A stretch of DNA of 64,000 bases, from assembly GCA_964511385.1 (NCBI GenBank), contig CAZEFE010000002.1, positions 62,001-126,000 on the forward strand, given 5' to 3'. The notes below the pieces were generated by a model that was not told the origin of the DNA, ran no database searches, and was given only the letters and a program-made list of their open reading frames with translations. Both the position numbers and the translations under genes were made by a program. Shown in pieces: positions 52,159-60,583 of the stretch. Numbering within the stretch: the stretch's first letter is position 1; each line of letters begins with the position of its first letter. Source of the stretch: CAILHX01 sp964511385 (GTDB taxonomy: Bacteria > Pseudomonadota > Gammaproteobacteria > Burkholderiales > Methylophilaceae).

Positions 52159-54318
52159 ATGCTCAAAAGCGAACAAATGCAACTCTCAAATCGGGAACGC
52201 GGATGGTTGCCATGGATGGGTAAAACCGGAAAACTGGCAATGAAATGGGCTTGCTGGATCAATCGTCGTCGTTACCCGGTTCTTGAACAGACTTTTGAGG
52301 GCATTGCAGCAACCCGTGTCAGGATATTAATGGGGTGGACCAAGGCGCAGTGGGTTTTTCTTGAATCTCTGGCCGATGCAGTGGCGCGCGACATTGCAGG
52401 CGTGACGGCATTGCAATTGCAGGACAAATTGGCGAAAGCGCCGGATTTTTCTGAATTGTTTGTGGTTGATCTGGATGGTCGTGTGATCGCATCGTCTTAC
52501 CCCAAGCGTGTGGGTGCTTCCGACTTGCCTGGCAGGGCGCTGGCGGTTGGCTTGAAAGAGAAATTTCTGCATGGGCCATACGTGGACAAGGCTACGGTAG
52601 CCATCGGTGCCTCCAGTTCGCGATTCCACGATGCGGTCACCCTGATGTTTTACTTGCCGCTGAGCCAGCACGGCCGAACGATCGGCTGCTTGTGCGGGCG
52701 CGTGCCTAATGATGTGATCGGTGACCTGATCCAGCGCGAGGCCGGCCATATTTTCATCGAATCCGGGGACAATTACCTGTTCATGGTCAACTCGGTATTT
52801 GATCCGGAGATCAAGCAGGGTACGGCGTTATCCAGGTCGCGGTTTGAGGATCGCACATTTAGTCTGGGTGATAACCTGAAACAAGGTGTACGCACGGATT
52901 ACGGTACCGTGCAGGTCAAGAACCATACCGAACTTGAACTGGTGTTTACTGATCCGGCTACCGGCAAGTTGCACCCCGGCGTGCGTGAAACGATACAGCG
53001 CGGCGAAAACATGTTTGTCACTTATCCCGGATATTCCGACTACAGGCATATCCCGGTCATCGGCAAGGGTGTCACCTTCCAGATGCCTGGTTCCAAGGAT
53101 ACCTGGGGCATGATGTGCGAGGCTGACCTGGAAGAGGCTTACCGCTTCCGCTCCGTCAACTTCCGCTTGATGCGGATTTACTTCATGGTCGCGTTGCTGC
53201 TGTGGGGAATCAGGGCCGGACTGGGGTACTGGATGAATTTTAGCCTGGCCCAGGCTGAAGTGCTTGATTTGGGCATGCTGGGGATGGGCGCGCTGCTATT
53301 TTATTACCTGGGCACCAGCCCGATGACGGATCGCTTGCGGCTGATGGCCAGAGTGATTCGCAGCCTTGCTGAAGGTGGAGGGAATCTTGCGCAGCGCTTG
53401 GAGCGTAACCAGGCTGCGACGGATGAGCCTTCGGTGATGGCGCAGTGGGTCAACAGCTTTATTGATAGCCTGGACGGTACAGTCAGCCGGGTGATTCTGG
53501 CCACGGATGAAATGAGTGACAGCCAGCGCCAGATGCTGGAAAAAAACCAGGAGGCGACTACGGCGACGAACCAGGTGCTGGATGCGGTGCAGGAGATTCT
53601 GGAATCGCTGCAGAAGCAAATGACAGACATCGATTCTGCCAACCAGGCAACCGATGAAATCCGTTCTGCCATGCAACAGGCGGTAGATGGCGCAAGACAG
53701 CAGTTCGCAATGGTCAAGCAGAGAACTCAAGGCATACGGACTTCCATTGAAAAATCATCGCAAACAATCAAGCGCTTGAGCGGAAGTACAGAGGAGATCG
53801 GCAAGATTGTCATGGTCATTAATGAGATCGCGGACCAGACCAACTTGCTGGCGTTGAATGCCGCAATTGAGGCGGCGCGTGCTGGCGAGGCCGGCAGGGG
53901 ATTTTCCGTGGTGGCCGATGAAGTGCGCAAACTGGCGGAAAGAACCGCGAAAGCCACGCACGAAATCAGCCAGATGATTAGCACCGTACAAAACCAGGCA
54001 CGTGATGCCGTGCATATCATGGAAACCGGATCGGCAGGCATGGAAGAGGGGCTGAAACTGGCGGAAGAAGCGGCTTCTGACAACTCCGGCATGCAGGAAA
54101 TTCTAGAGCGTATGTTCCATTTGATCCAGGGGATTGCGGAAAGTGCTTATCAATATGGCAGCCGGGTACAGAGCGTTGCCGACGTGACGGAATCCATGCG
54201 TGGTGCACTGGACGAGCTTAATTTCAGCGTTGCGCAAGCCAGGCAGACATCACAGAAACTCAAGGGGCTGGCCGGCCAGTTCCAGGTCACGCAAACCCAG
54301 GCACGGCCGGCAATTTAG
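52159..54318 (+). CDS. methyl-accepting chemotaxis protein with N-terminal cytosolic-looking sensor
   Basis: A 719-residue chemoreceptor. Residues 1-335 hold a Cache-like sensor (VVDLDGRVIASSYPKRVGAS) with no clear membrane helix before it. Two hydrophobic helices follow near 339-358 and 370-388, then a HAMP-like segment and the signalling domain with the hairpin tip around IADQTNLLALNAAIEAARAG. With only those two helices, the sensor would lie inside the cell, unlike classical receptors. The ATG at 52159 has GGAAGG upstream; an earlier start at 52084 adds a poorly supported stretch. No C-terminal NWETF-type pentapeptide is present. Confidence 0.82.
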   Translation: MLKSEQMQLSNRERGWLPWMGKTGKLAMKWACWINRRRYPVLEQTFEGIAATRVRILMGWTKAQWVFLESLADAVARDIAGVTALQLQDKLAKAPDFSELFVVDLDGRVIASSYPKRVGASDLPGRALAVGLKEKFLHGPYVDKATVAIGASSSRFHDAVTLMFYLPLSQHGRTIGCLCGRVPNDVIGDLIQREAGHIFIESGDNYLFMVNSVFDPEIKQGTALSRSRFEDRTFSLGDNLKQGVRTDYGTVQVKNHTELELVFTDPATGKLHPGVRETIQRGENMFVTYPGYSDYRHIPVIGKGVTFQMPGSKDTWGMMCEADLEEAYRFRSVNFRLMRIYFMVALLLWGIRAGLGYWMNFSLAQAEVLDLGMLGMGALLFYYLGTSPMTDRLRLMARVIRSLAEGGGNLAQRLERNQAATDEPSVMAQWVNSFIDSLDGTVSRVILATDEMSDSQRQMLEKNQEATTATNQVLDAVQEILESLQKQMTDIDSANQATDEIRSAMQQAVDGARQQFAMVKQRTQGIRTSIEKSSQTIKRLSGSTEEIGKIVMVINEIADQTNLLALNAAIEAARAGEAGRGFSVVADEVRKLAERTAKATHEISQMISTVQNQARDAVHIMETGSAGMEEGLKLAEEAASDNSGMQEILERMFHLIQGIAESAYQYGSRVQSVADVTESMRGALDELNFSVAQARQTSQKLKGLAGQFQVTQTQARPAI

Positions 54319-54326
54319 CGGGCCGG

Positions 54327-55226
54327 TCAGGCGGCAGTGGATAAAGGAATGGCCTTGCGCTTCGGCACGGCAGCCAGTTGCCAGTGCTGATGCGCCCAGG
54401 ACCACAAGGTTTGCAAATCGGTGGCGGCGAGGTCTGCTGGTGGTTGCTGGCCGAGGAAACTTAATGCATGCCATAAATCGCTGATGGCGTTGGCAGGGTT
54501 GAGCGGGGTGGCCAAGGTCTGCTTGCTGAGCTTTTCTCCCTGCTGGTTAATGACTACGGGCAGGTGAGCGTAGTTAGGGGTCGGCAGTTGCAGCAATTGC
54601 TGCAAATATATCTGGCGCGGTGTGGAGGTCAGCAGGTCAGCGCCACGTACAATATGGCTGATCTGCTGGTCAGCATCGTCCGCAACAACTGCGAGTTGGT
54701 AGGCATACAGGCCGTCAGCACGTTTTAACACAAAGTCGCCGATTTCCCGCAACAGTTGCTGTGACTGGAACCCCTGAATCGCGTCGTCAAAAGTTGTTGC
54801 ATCAGCCGTGGTTCTCACGCGCCATGCGTAATGTGTGCGGTAAGGGTGGGATGGGCCATTCCTGCATGTGCCGGGATACACCGCGCCCTCGATGCCTACC
54901 AGTGCGGAATCAAGAATTTCCTTGCGCGAACAGGTGCAGGGATAGATCAAGTCTTGTGATCGTAACTGGTCCAGGAAATACTCATAAAAATCGTATCGCT
55001 TGCTTTGATAGAGAACCTCGCCATCCCATTCGAAGCCGTAGGCATTGAGTGTATTCAAAATCAGCGCCGCCGCGCCGGTTTGCTCTCGGGGTGGGTCGAG
55101 GTCTTCAATGCGTACCAGCCACTGTCCCTGCTGTACTCTGGCCTCCAGATAACTGCCAACTGCGGCGATCAGTGAGCCGAAGTGTAATGGGCCGGTTGGG
55201 GAGGGGGCAAATCTGCCGATATACAT
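54327..55226 (-). CDS. gluQ: glutamyl-Q tRNA(Asp) synthetase
   Basis: Attaches Glu to the queuosine base in the anticodon of tRNA-Asp. The 299 residues resemble the catalytic half of glutamyl-tRNA synthetase: YIGRFAPSPTGPLHFGSLIA at the start (HIGH-like), the zinc site CTCSRKEI with a downstream Cys, and EKLSKQTLATPL (KMSKS-like) near residue 232. It lacks the anticodon-binding domain, which distinguishes it from GltX. It follows the DUF3301 gene by 5 nt and is convergent with the chemoreceptor. Confidence 0.93.
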   Translation of the reverse strand: MYIGRFAPSPTGPLHFGSLIAAVGSYLEARVQQGQWLVRIEDLDPPREQTGAAALILNTLNAYGFEWDGEVLYQSKRYDFYEYFLDQLRSQDLIYPCTCSRKEILDSALVGIEGAVYPGTCRNGPSHPYRTHYAWRVRTTADATTFDDAIQGFQSQQLLREIGDFVLKRADGLYAYQLAVVADDADQQISHIVRGADLLTSTPRQIYLQQLLQLPTPNYAHLPVVINQQGEKLSKQTLATPLNPANAISDLWHALSFLGQQPPADLAATDLQTLWSWAHQHWQLAAVPKRKAIPLSTAA

Positions 55227-55231
55227 CGCAA

Positions 55232-55555
55232 TTAGTGAATGATATCGCGGTGCGGAGGAATATCCAGTTGCTCCAGCCGAGTGCCGAGCAGGGTTAAATG
55301 GCAGGACAGCCGGTCAGCGCCGGTATCACTCACCTCGAATGAATAGGTGCGCAGCAAACGCAGTCGGCCATTAACATCACGTGCGGTTCTGATGCGCGTA
55401 ATGGCTACCGTTTCATCCAGCAGTTGCAGGCCGTAGCGATCAGCGGCCTGTCTGCCGGTCTCGATAGCGATGTCTTTTGCTTTCATGCTTTCCAGCCAGA
55501 ACCAGACGAGCGCAAAGGTTACAACCAGCAATATCGACTCAGCTTCTATGTACAT
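55232..55555 (-). CDS. DUF3301 domain protein
   Basis: A 107-residue protein with one N-terminal membrane helix (SILLVVTFALVWFWLESMKA) and a cytoplasmic or periplasmic DUF3301 domain (AADRYGLQLLDETVAITRIR, then LRLLRTYSFEVSDTGADRL). The family is widespread in beta- and gammaproteobacteria and of unknown function. It sits 5 nt upstream of gluQ and probably shares its transcript. A hairpin separates it from the upstream cheA gene. Confidence 0.85.
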   Translation of the reverse strand: MYIEAESILLVVTFALVWFWLESMKAKDIAIETGRQAADRYGLQLLDETVAITRIRTARDVNGRLRLLRTYSFEVSDTGADRLSCHLTLLGTRLEQLDIPPHRDIIH

Positions 55556-55571
55556 ACCGGGGAAAAGGGTG

Positions 55572-55601
55572 ATGATGCCACGGCAAGGCGCGTGGCATCA
55601 T
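55572..55601 (-). terminator. hairpin terminator after cheA
   Basis: Perfect 11-bp stem ATGATGCCACG / CGTGGCATCAT with an 8-nt loop in the 55-nt gap between the cheA stop and the DUF3301 start. On the minus strand it is followed by CACCCTTTTCC, a weak T-tract. Confidence 0.75.
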
Positions 55602-55610
55602 ATGGTGTGG

Positions 55611-57497
55611 CTAACCGAACAGTGACGCTCGTGTTTCCTGGGTTTGCATGGTCAGCAGGGCTTCCATGTCCAGCACCAACACAATGGCCCCATCGCCAGT
55701 CAGCGTAGCACCGGCAATGCCTTGTGGCTTAATGTCCTGCAGCGACTTGATGACCACATCGGACTGGCCGATGAAGCTATCCACGGCCATGATGAAAATG
55801 GTGTCGCCAGATTGGATGAGGATGCCAAAGGAAGGGACTGACTTTTCCTCCCAGCCAATCAGCCCTGCCAGGGTACGGATTGGCAGGACTTCGTCGCGTA
55901 CGATCATGGTGGCCTTGCCAGAGACCTGTTGTACGTCCCCTGGGTGGATAGGAATGATTTCCCGAACCATGGACAAGGGGACAGCAAATGGCTGCTCGCC
56001 CAGACGCACCATCAGCACTGGCAGAATGGCCAGCGTCAGCGGCAGGTTGATGCGGAATACCGAGCCTTTGCCAACGACAGAGGAAATGTCAATTCTGCCG
56101 TTGAGTTTCATGATGTTGGTTTTCACCACATCCATACCTACACCGCGCCCAGAGACGTCGGAGATCACGTCTTTGGTGGAGAATCCTGGCAGGAAGATAA
56201 GTTGCAGGCACTGCTTGTCGTCAAGCGTGTTAGCCGTTTCCGGATCGATCAGCCCTTTTTCAATCGCCTTGTTGCGGATGACGTCCGGACGAATGCCACG
56301 GCCATCATCAACAATCTCGATGACGATGCTATCACCAATCTGTTCGGCTGAAAGATTGATCAGGCTCTTGAGCGGCTTGCCAGCCGCCTTCCGTTCTTCT
56401 GGGCTATCAACCCCATGGTCAACGGCATTGCGAATCAAGTGCACCAGCGGATCGTTCAGATCCTCGATCATGGTCTTGTCGATTTCGGTTTCTTCGCCGA
56501 TCAGCACCAGTTCAACGTCCTTGCCAAGCTGACGTGCCAGGTCTCGAGCCAAACGCGGGTACTTTTGGAACAGGCGGCCGATCGGCTGCATCCGTGTCTT
56601 CATCGCCGCGCTTTGCAAGTCGCCGACCAGCAGGTCGAGCTGGCTGACGGTTTCGTCCAGTGCCTTGATGGTTTCCTGATCCAGTCGGCCTTGCATCATC
56701 GACGTGCGGATGGAAGTCAGACGGTTCTTGGCAAGGCCAATTTCACCGGAGAGATTAAGTACCTGATCCAGGCGGGCCGTATCAACACGGATGGTCGTAT
56801 CTTTTGCGGCAGCCGCAGGAACTGGAGCCGCCGCTTTTGCCGCTGGGCGGGCAGGTGCCGGGGCCAGCGCGGCCGCAGCAGGGGAGGTAATTGCTTGAGC
56901 GGCTGGTGCGGCTGCCACGGGTGCAGCAGGTGCCGCTGCAGCAGTTGGAGGCGTGGTCCCAAGCAGTCCATGATAAAGGGCAGTCCAGTCAGGGCCACCA
57001 GCTGCCGCAGCTGCGGGTGCAGGCGCTGAAGGAGGTGGAGCCATCATGGCCTGTGTCGGCGTTGGTGCTGCCGCCACTGGTGCCGCAGCTGGTGCGGGTG
57101 CAGCTTGACCAGCCAGCAGGGCTTCAATGGAAGCCAGAACGGAAGGATCTGCGGGGCTGGGCTGGCGCGATTGCGATAGTTCGTTGAACATCTCCCGCAC
57201 AATGCCGGTTGCCGTCATGATGACATCCATGATGCCGGCATCCAGCGTCAGTTGGCCGTTTCTCAGTTTGTCGAACAGATTTTCCGTGCGGTGGCACAGT
57301 TTGACCATTTCACTGGCATTGAGGAACCCTGCACCGCCCTTGATGGTATGGAAGCCACGGAAAATTTCATTGAGCAAATCGTGGTCATCCGGACGCTTTT
57401 CCAGGTCAACCAGTTTGTTGTCAACATTGGCCAGTAATTCAGTACCTTCCGTCAGAAAGTCCTGAAGCATGTCCTCCATGCCGGCGAAATCACTCAT
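55611..57497 (-). CDS. cheA: chemotaxis histidine kinase CheA
   Basis: Central kinase of chemotaxis. The 628 residues have an HPt domain with the phosphorylated His50 in RGFHTIKGGAGFL, then a long Ala/Pro-rich linker (about 125-230) in place of a folded P2 CheY-binding domain. Dimerisation and ATPase domains follow with HLIRNAVDHGVDSPEER, DDGRGI and GRGVGMDVVKTNI, and a CheW-like regulatory domain ends the protein. It is last in the minus-strand run receptor-cheV-cheV-cheY-cheZ-cheA. No cheW, cheR or cheB lies in the window. Confidence 0.94.
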   Translation of the reverse strand: MSDFAGMEDMLQDFLTEGTELLANVDNKLVDLEKRPDDHDLLNEIFRGFHTIKGGAGFLNASEMVKLCHRTENLFDKLRNGQLTLDAGIMDVIMTATGIVREMFNELSQSRQPSPADPSVLASIEALLAGQAAPAPAAAPVAAAPTPTQAMMAPPPSAPAPAAAAAGGPDWTALYHGLLGTTPPTAAAAPAAPVAAAPAAQAITSPAAAALAPAPARPAAKAAAPVPAAAAKDTTIRVDTARLDQVLNLSGEIGLAKNRLTSIRTSMMQGRLDQETIKALDETVSQLDLLVGDLQSAAMKTRMQPIGRLFQKYPRLARDLARQLGKDVELVLIGEETEIDKTMIEDLNDPLVHLIRNAVDHGVDSPEERKAAGKPLKSLINLSAEQIGDSIVIEIVDDGRGIRPDVIRNKAIEKGLIDPETANTLDDKQCLQLIFLPGFSTKDVISDVSGRGVGMDVVKTNIMKLNGRIDISSVVGKGSVFRINLPLTLAILPVLMVRLGEQPFAVPLSMVREIIPIHPGDVQQVSGKATMIVRDEVLPIRTLAGLIGWEEKSVPSFGILIQSGDTIFIMAVDSFIGQSDVVIKSLQDIKPQGIAGATLTGDGAIVLVLDMEALLTMQTQETRASLFG

Positions 57498-57521
57498 GAT
57501 GTTTCCTTCAGCTTTATTCGG

Positions 57522-58139
57522 TTAGAAGCCCAGGCTTCCAAGCGTAGCCTTGATTTGATCGGGAGTTGTGATGTTGCCACTCAACTCTTTTTTCTTTGCT
57601 TCAGGAGCATTTTCAACCAATGTCTGCACCAGTTGGCCTTCCAGGAATAACGCTATATCCGCCAGTTTCTTGATGGGCTGCACATCCTGGGTGCCACCGA
57701 CGCTGGCTAATTGTTCTATGCTGGTTTTGGCTTTGGCCGGGACGTCTTGAAGGTAGGCACGGGTCTCGTTAGCGAGCACCTTGAATTCGTCAACGCTCAG
57801 TTTTCCATCCAGCAATTGTTGCCATTTTGCCGATAGCTGGCTGGCCTCGCTTTCAATCGATTCCTGCAGCATGTCGATGGTATCGATTGCCGTCTTGGCT
57901 TTGCTGGCAGCCTGTTCGGAAACAGCATGGAGTTGCCCTGCACGGTCATGACCAATCTCACTGAGGGTGTCGTGCAACCTGCGCGCAAGCTGGCCTGCCT
58001 GGGAATACAGGTCTCCTGCTACCGCGGCTACGGCCGGGGGTTCTGCCTGAGCGGGAGTGGCTGGCTCCGGAGCTGGCGAAACTGAACCAGCGATGCTGTC
58101 AAACAGTGCTTCTAGATCATCTGTATCATCCGTAGCCAC
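57522..58139 (-). CDS. cheZ: CheZ-like protein, catalytic loop apparently missing
   Basis: CheZ dephosphorylates CheY-P as a dimer of long helical hairpins. This 205-residue homologue keeps the later helix (GQLVQTLVENAPE, like QLLMVLLENIPE in E. coli) and the CheY-binding C-terminal peptide (DQIKATLGSLGF, like DQVDDLLDSLGF). In the middle, where E. coli has QDFQDLTGQVIKR with catalytic D143 and Q147, this protein reads QDVQPIKK: five residues shorter and without the DLTGQ motif. It may be a non-phosphatase CheY-binding protein. It lies 14 nt after cheY and 24 nt before cheA. The comparison relies on my memory of the E. coli sequence. Confidence 0.75.
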   Translation of the reverse strand: MATDDTDDLEALFDSIAGSVSPAPEPATPAQAEPPAVAAVAGDLYSQAGQLARRLHDTLSEIGHDRAGQLHAVSEQAASKAKTAIDTIDMLQESIESEASQLSAKWQQLLDGKLSVDEFKVLANETRAYLQDVPAKAKTSIEQLASVGGTQDVQPIKKLADIALFLEGQLVQTLVENAPEAKKKELSGNITTPDQIKATLGSLGF

Positions 58140-58153
58140 AACAACCTCCTTGA

Positions 58154-58543
58154 TTAAATGCCAAGCTTTTCAAATATTTTATTGAGTTTTTCTTCCAGCG
58201 TACTTGCTGTGAAAGGCTTCACGATGTAGCCGCTTGCACCGCATTGTGCGGCGGCAACAATATTCTCTCTTTTGGCTTCGGCGGTTACCATCAGCACGGG
58301 GAGATGCTTCAGATTGGGATCCTTGCGGATGTTTTCCAGGAGTTGGAGGCCGGACATGTTGGGCATGTTCCAGTCGGTTACGACGAATTCAAAGCGCCCG
58401 CTTTGTAGCTTGTTCAGTGCCGAAGCACCATCCTCGGCTTCTTCGACATTGGTAAAGCCTAGTTCTTTCAGCAGGTTGCGAATAATCCGGCGCATGGTTG
58501 AAAAATCGTCCACCACCAAAAATTTTATATTTTTATCAGGCAT
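58154..58543 (-). CDS. cheY: chemotaxis response regulator CheY
   Basis: A single receiver domain of 129 residues that carries the signal to the flagellar motor. Acidic pocket VVDDFS at residues 10-15, phosphorylated Asp in VTDWNMPNMSG near residue 59, Thr in MVTAEA and Lys in YIVKPF are all in place. The sequence is very close to E. coli CheY in the first half (MRRIIRNLLKELGFTNVEEA). It is followed by the cheZ-like gene after 14 nt. Confidence 0.95.
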   Translation of the reverse strand: MPDKNIKFLVVDDFSTMRRIIRNLLKELGFTNVEEAEDGASALNKLQSGRFEFVVTDWNMPNMSGLQLLENIRKDPNLKHLPVLMVTAEAKRENIVAAAQCGASGYIVKPFTASTLEEKLNKIFEKLGI

Positions 58544-58589
58544 TTAAGTGCTCCGTGCGGTTCTTTATTTAAGTGAGTTCGCCAATGCA

Positions 58590-59522
58590 TTATGCCAATA
58601 GCGGACGCAATGTCTCGGCCAAGGCATTCGGGTCAAATTTTGGAACATAGGTATCTACGCCAGATTGTAACCCCATGTTGCGGTTTGCTTGTGATGATAA
58701 CGAAGAATGCATCACCACCGGGATACCATCAAAGCGTCGATCGGCTTTGATGTTCTTTGCTAGAACGTAGCCGTCCATTTCGGGCATCTCTGCATCAGTC
58801 AGAATCAGTCTGAGCGATTGGTGTAGCGGGCGGCCTTCCTGTTGTGCGCGAGTCGCCATGGCTTTCAGCTTTTCCCATGCGTCAGCACCGTTGTTGGCCT
58901 GCTGATGCTTCACAGCCATCTTGTCCAGTACGGTCACGATGGATTTGCGCGCAACGGCCGAGTCGTCTGCAAAAAAGATAAAACGGTCATCATTGGTTAC
59001 CACTGGCGCAATGTCAGGAATGGGTTCTTCGCCAACCGTCATGGCAAGCAGTTGCTCAACATCCAGAATCGAAACCAGCCGGCCATCGGGAAGTTCGGTA
59101 ATGGCGGTCACCATGCCTTCATTGCCACCCAGCATGTTTTGCGGAGGCTTAATCTTTTCCCAGTCAACGCGGATGATGCGGTCAACATTGTGTACCAGGA
59201 AACCTTGGGTGTGCTGGCTGAACTCGGTCACGATCAATGTTTCATTGCTGCACACGCTGTTGCTGTTCAAACCAATAAAACTGGATAGGGAAATCACCGG
59301 GATGATATTGCCGCGCAACGAGATGAAGCCTTGCACGCCACGAGGAACATTCGGCGTTTTGGTAATGACGGGCGTTTGTGTCACTTCCCTGACTTTGAAT
59401 ACGTTGATACCGAATATTTCGTGACCACCCAACGAAAACAGCAGCACTTCCATTTTGTTGGAGCCAGCCAGTTTGGTATGTCCGTCAACGGCATCAATCA
59501 GATTGGCATCTATTTCGGTCAT
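58590..59522 (-). CDS. cheV: CheV-type coupling protein (copy 2)
   Basis: Links receptors to CheA and is itself phosphorylated. The 310 residues contain an N-terminal CheW-like domain (about 20-165; EVLLFSLGGHEIFGINVFKV, TPNVPRGVQGFISLRGNIIP) and a C-terminal receiver (about 180-305) with FFADDS and the Asp in LILTDAEMPEMDGY. It is a paralogue of the neighbouring gene upstream, 23 nt away, and slightly shorter. Two CheV proteins suggest that different receptor sets are served. Confidence 0.9.
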   Translation of the reverse strand: MTEIDANLIDAVDGHTKLAGSNKMEVLLFSLGGHEIFGINVFKVREVTQTPVITKTPNVPRGVQGFISLRGNIIPVISLSSFIGLNSNSVCSNETLIVTEFSQHTQGFLVHNVDRIIRVDWEKIKPPQNMLGGNEGMVTAITELPDGRLVSILDVEQLLAMTVGEEPIPDIAPVVTNDDRFIFFADDSAVARKSIVTVLDKMAVKHQQANNGADAWEKLKAMATRAQQEGRPLHQSLRLILTDAEMPEMDGYVLAKNIKADRRFDGIPVVMHSSLSSQANRNMGLQSGVDTYVPKFDPNALAETLRPLLA

Positions 59523-59545
59523 GAATCGTTTACCTCGTCAAACAG

Positions 59546-60505
59546 TTACGCTTGAGATTGGGCCGGCACCAGAATCCGGGTGAGCACTTCGGCTAATTTA
59601 TGCGGTTCGAACTTGGGTACGTACTCGTCTACGCCGACCGATTTCCCCAGTTGAGCGTTCGCGTCACTGGAAAGCGAGGAGTGCATCAGAACCGGAATGC
59701 CGGTAAACCGGGGGTCGCTCTTGATGTTGCGGGTGAGCACATAACCATCCATTTCGGGCATTTCGACATCGGTAAGCACGAGTTGGATGTAATCCGTTAC
59801 CTTTTGGTTCAGCACTTCGGCGCGATTGGCGATTTTGCTCAGTTCCTGCCAGGCTTCCTTGCCGTTGGTGGCAAAAACGTATTTTACGCCAAGCGCATCC
59901 AGCGTCCTTTCGATCTGCTTGCGGGCAACCATGGAGTCGTCGGCGAAGAAAATGGTCCGGTTTTCAGCGCCAATCGGTTTGATGGATGCCAATGCGGCTT
60001 CGTCGGCATAGCCGGAGGTTTCGGCCAGAATTTTCTCCACGTCCATCATCATGACGATGCGGCCGTCCTTGAGTTCCGTCACGGCGGTAATCAGCCCACC
60101 CAGCTGAGCGGTCAGCATGTCCGGCGGTACTTTCATGGATGACCAGTCAATACGCAGGATGGTATCTACACTTTCCACCAGAAAGCCTTGGGTGTGCCCG
60201 TTGTACTCGGTGACAATCATGATTTCCGGGCGCTTTGGGTTTTGGATGCCTACGTATTTCAGCAGGTCGACAACTGGAACCAGGGCGCCGCGCAAGCTTA
60301 CCATGCCTTCAACCGAAGGCGGCATGTCGGGAGCATGAGTGATTTCCGGGATGCGCATGACTTCGCGCACTTTGAATACGTTGATGCCGAAAGTTTCTTC
60401 GCGACCGGTGCGCTCATCCTTGCCCAGCGAAAAAAGCAGCATTTCCAGCTTGTTCGAGCCGGCGAGCTTGGTTCGTGCGTCAATGCGCTTTAGCAGTTCG
60501 GACAT
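59546..60505 (-). CDS. cheV: CheV-type coupling protein (copy 1)
   Basis: A 319-residue CheV with the same CheW plus receiver layout as its neighbour: NKLEMLLFSLGKDERTGREE, MPPSVEGMVSLRGALVPVVD, and the receiver with FFADDSMVARKQIE and LVLTDVEMPEMDGYVL. It differs by a longer RTGREETFG insertion in the first strand region and by its own C-terminus. It starts the CheV pair and follows the soluble receptor gene after 78 nt. Which of the two replaces CheW is unknown. Confidence 0.9.
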   Translation of the reverse strand: MSELLKRIDARTKLAGSNKLEMLLFSLGKDERTGREETFGINVFKVREVMRIPEITHAPDMPPSVEGMVSLRGALVPVVDLLKYVGIQNPKRPEIMIVTEYNGHTQGFLVESVDTILRIDWSSMKVPPDMLTAQLGGLITAVTELKDGRIVMMMDVEKILAETSGYADEAALASIKPIGAENRTIFFADDSMVARKQIERTLDALGVKYVFATNGKEAWQELSKIANRAEVLNQKVTDYIQLVLTDVEMPEMDGYVLTRNIKSDPRFTGIPVLMHSSLSSDANAQLGKSVGVDEYVPKFEPHKLAEVLTRILVPAQSQA

Positions 60506-60583
60506 CTTTGGGCTCCATCATTCCAGGCAATTGCTTCCCAACCTGATTGGCAGGATCGCAAACAGACCTAATTATGCACTGGA

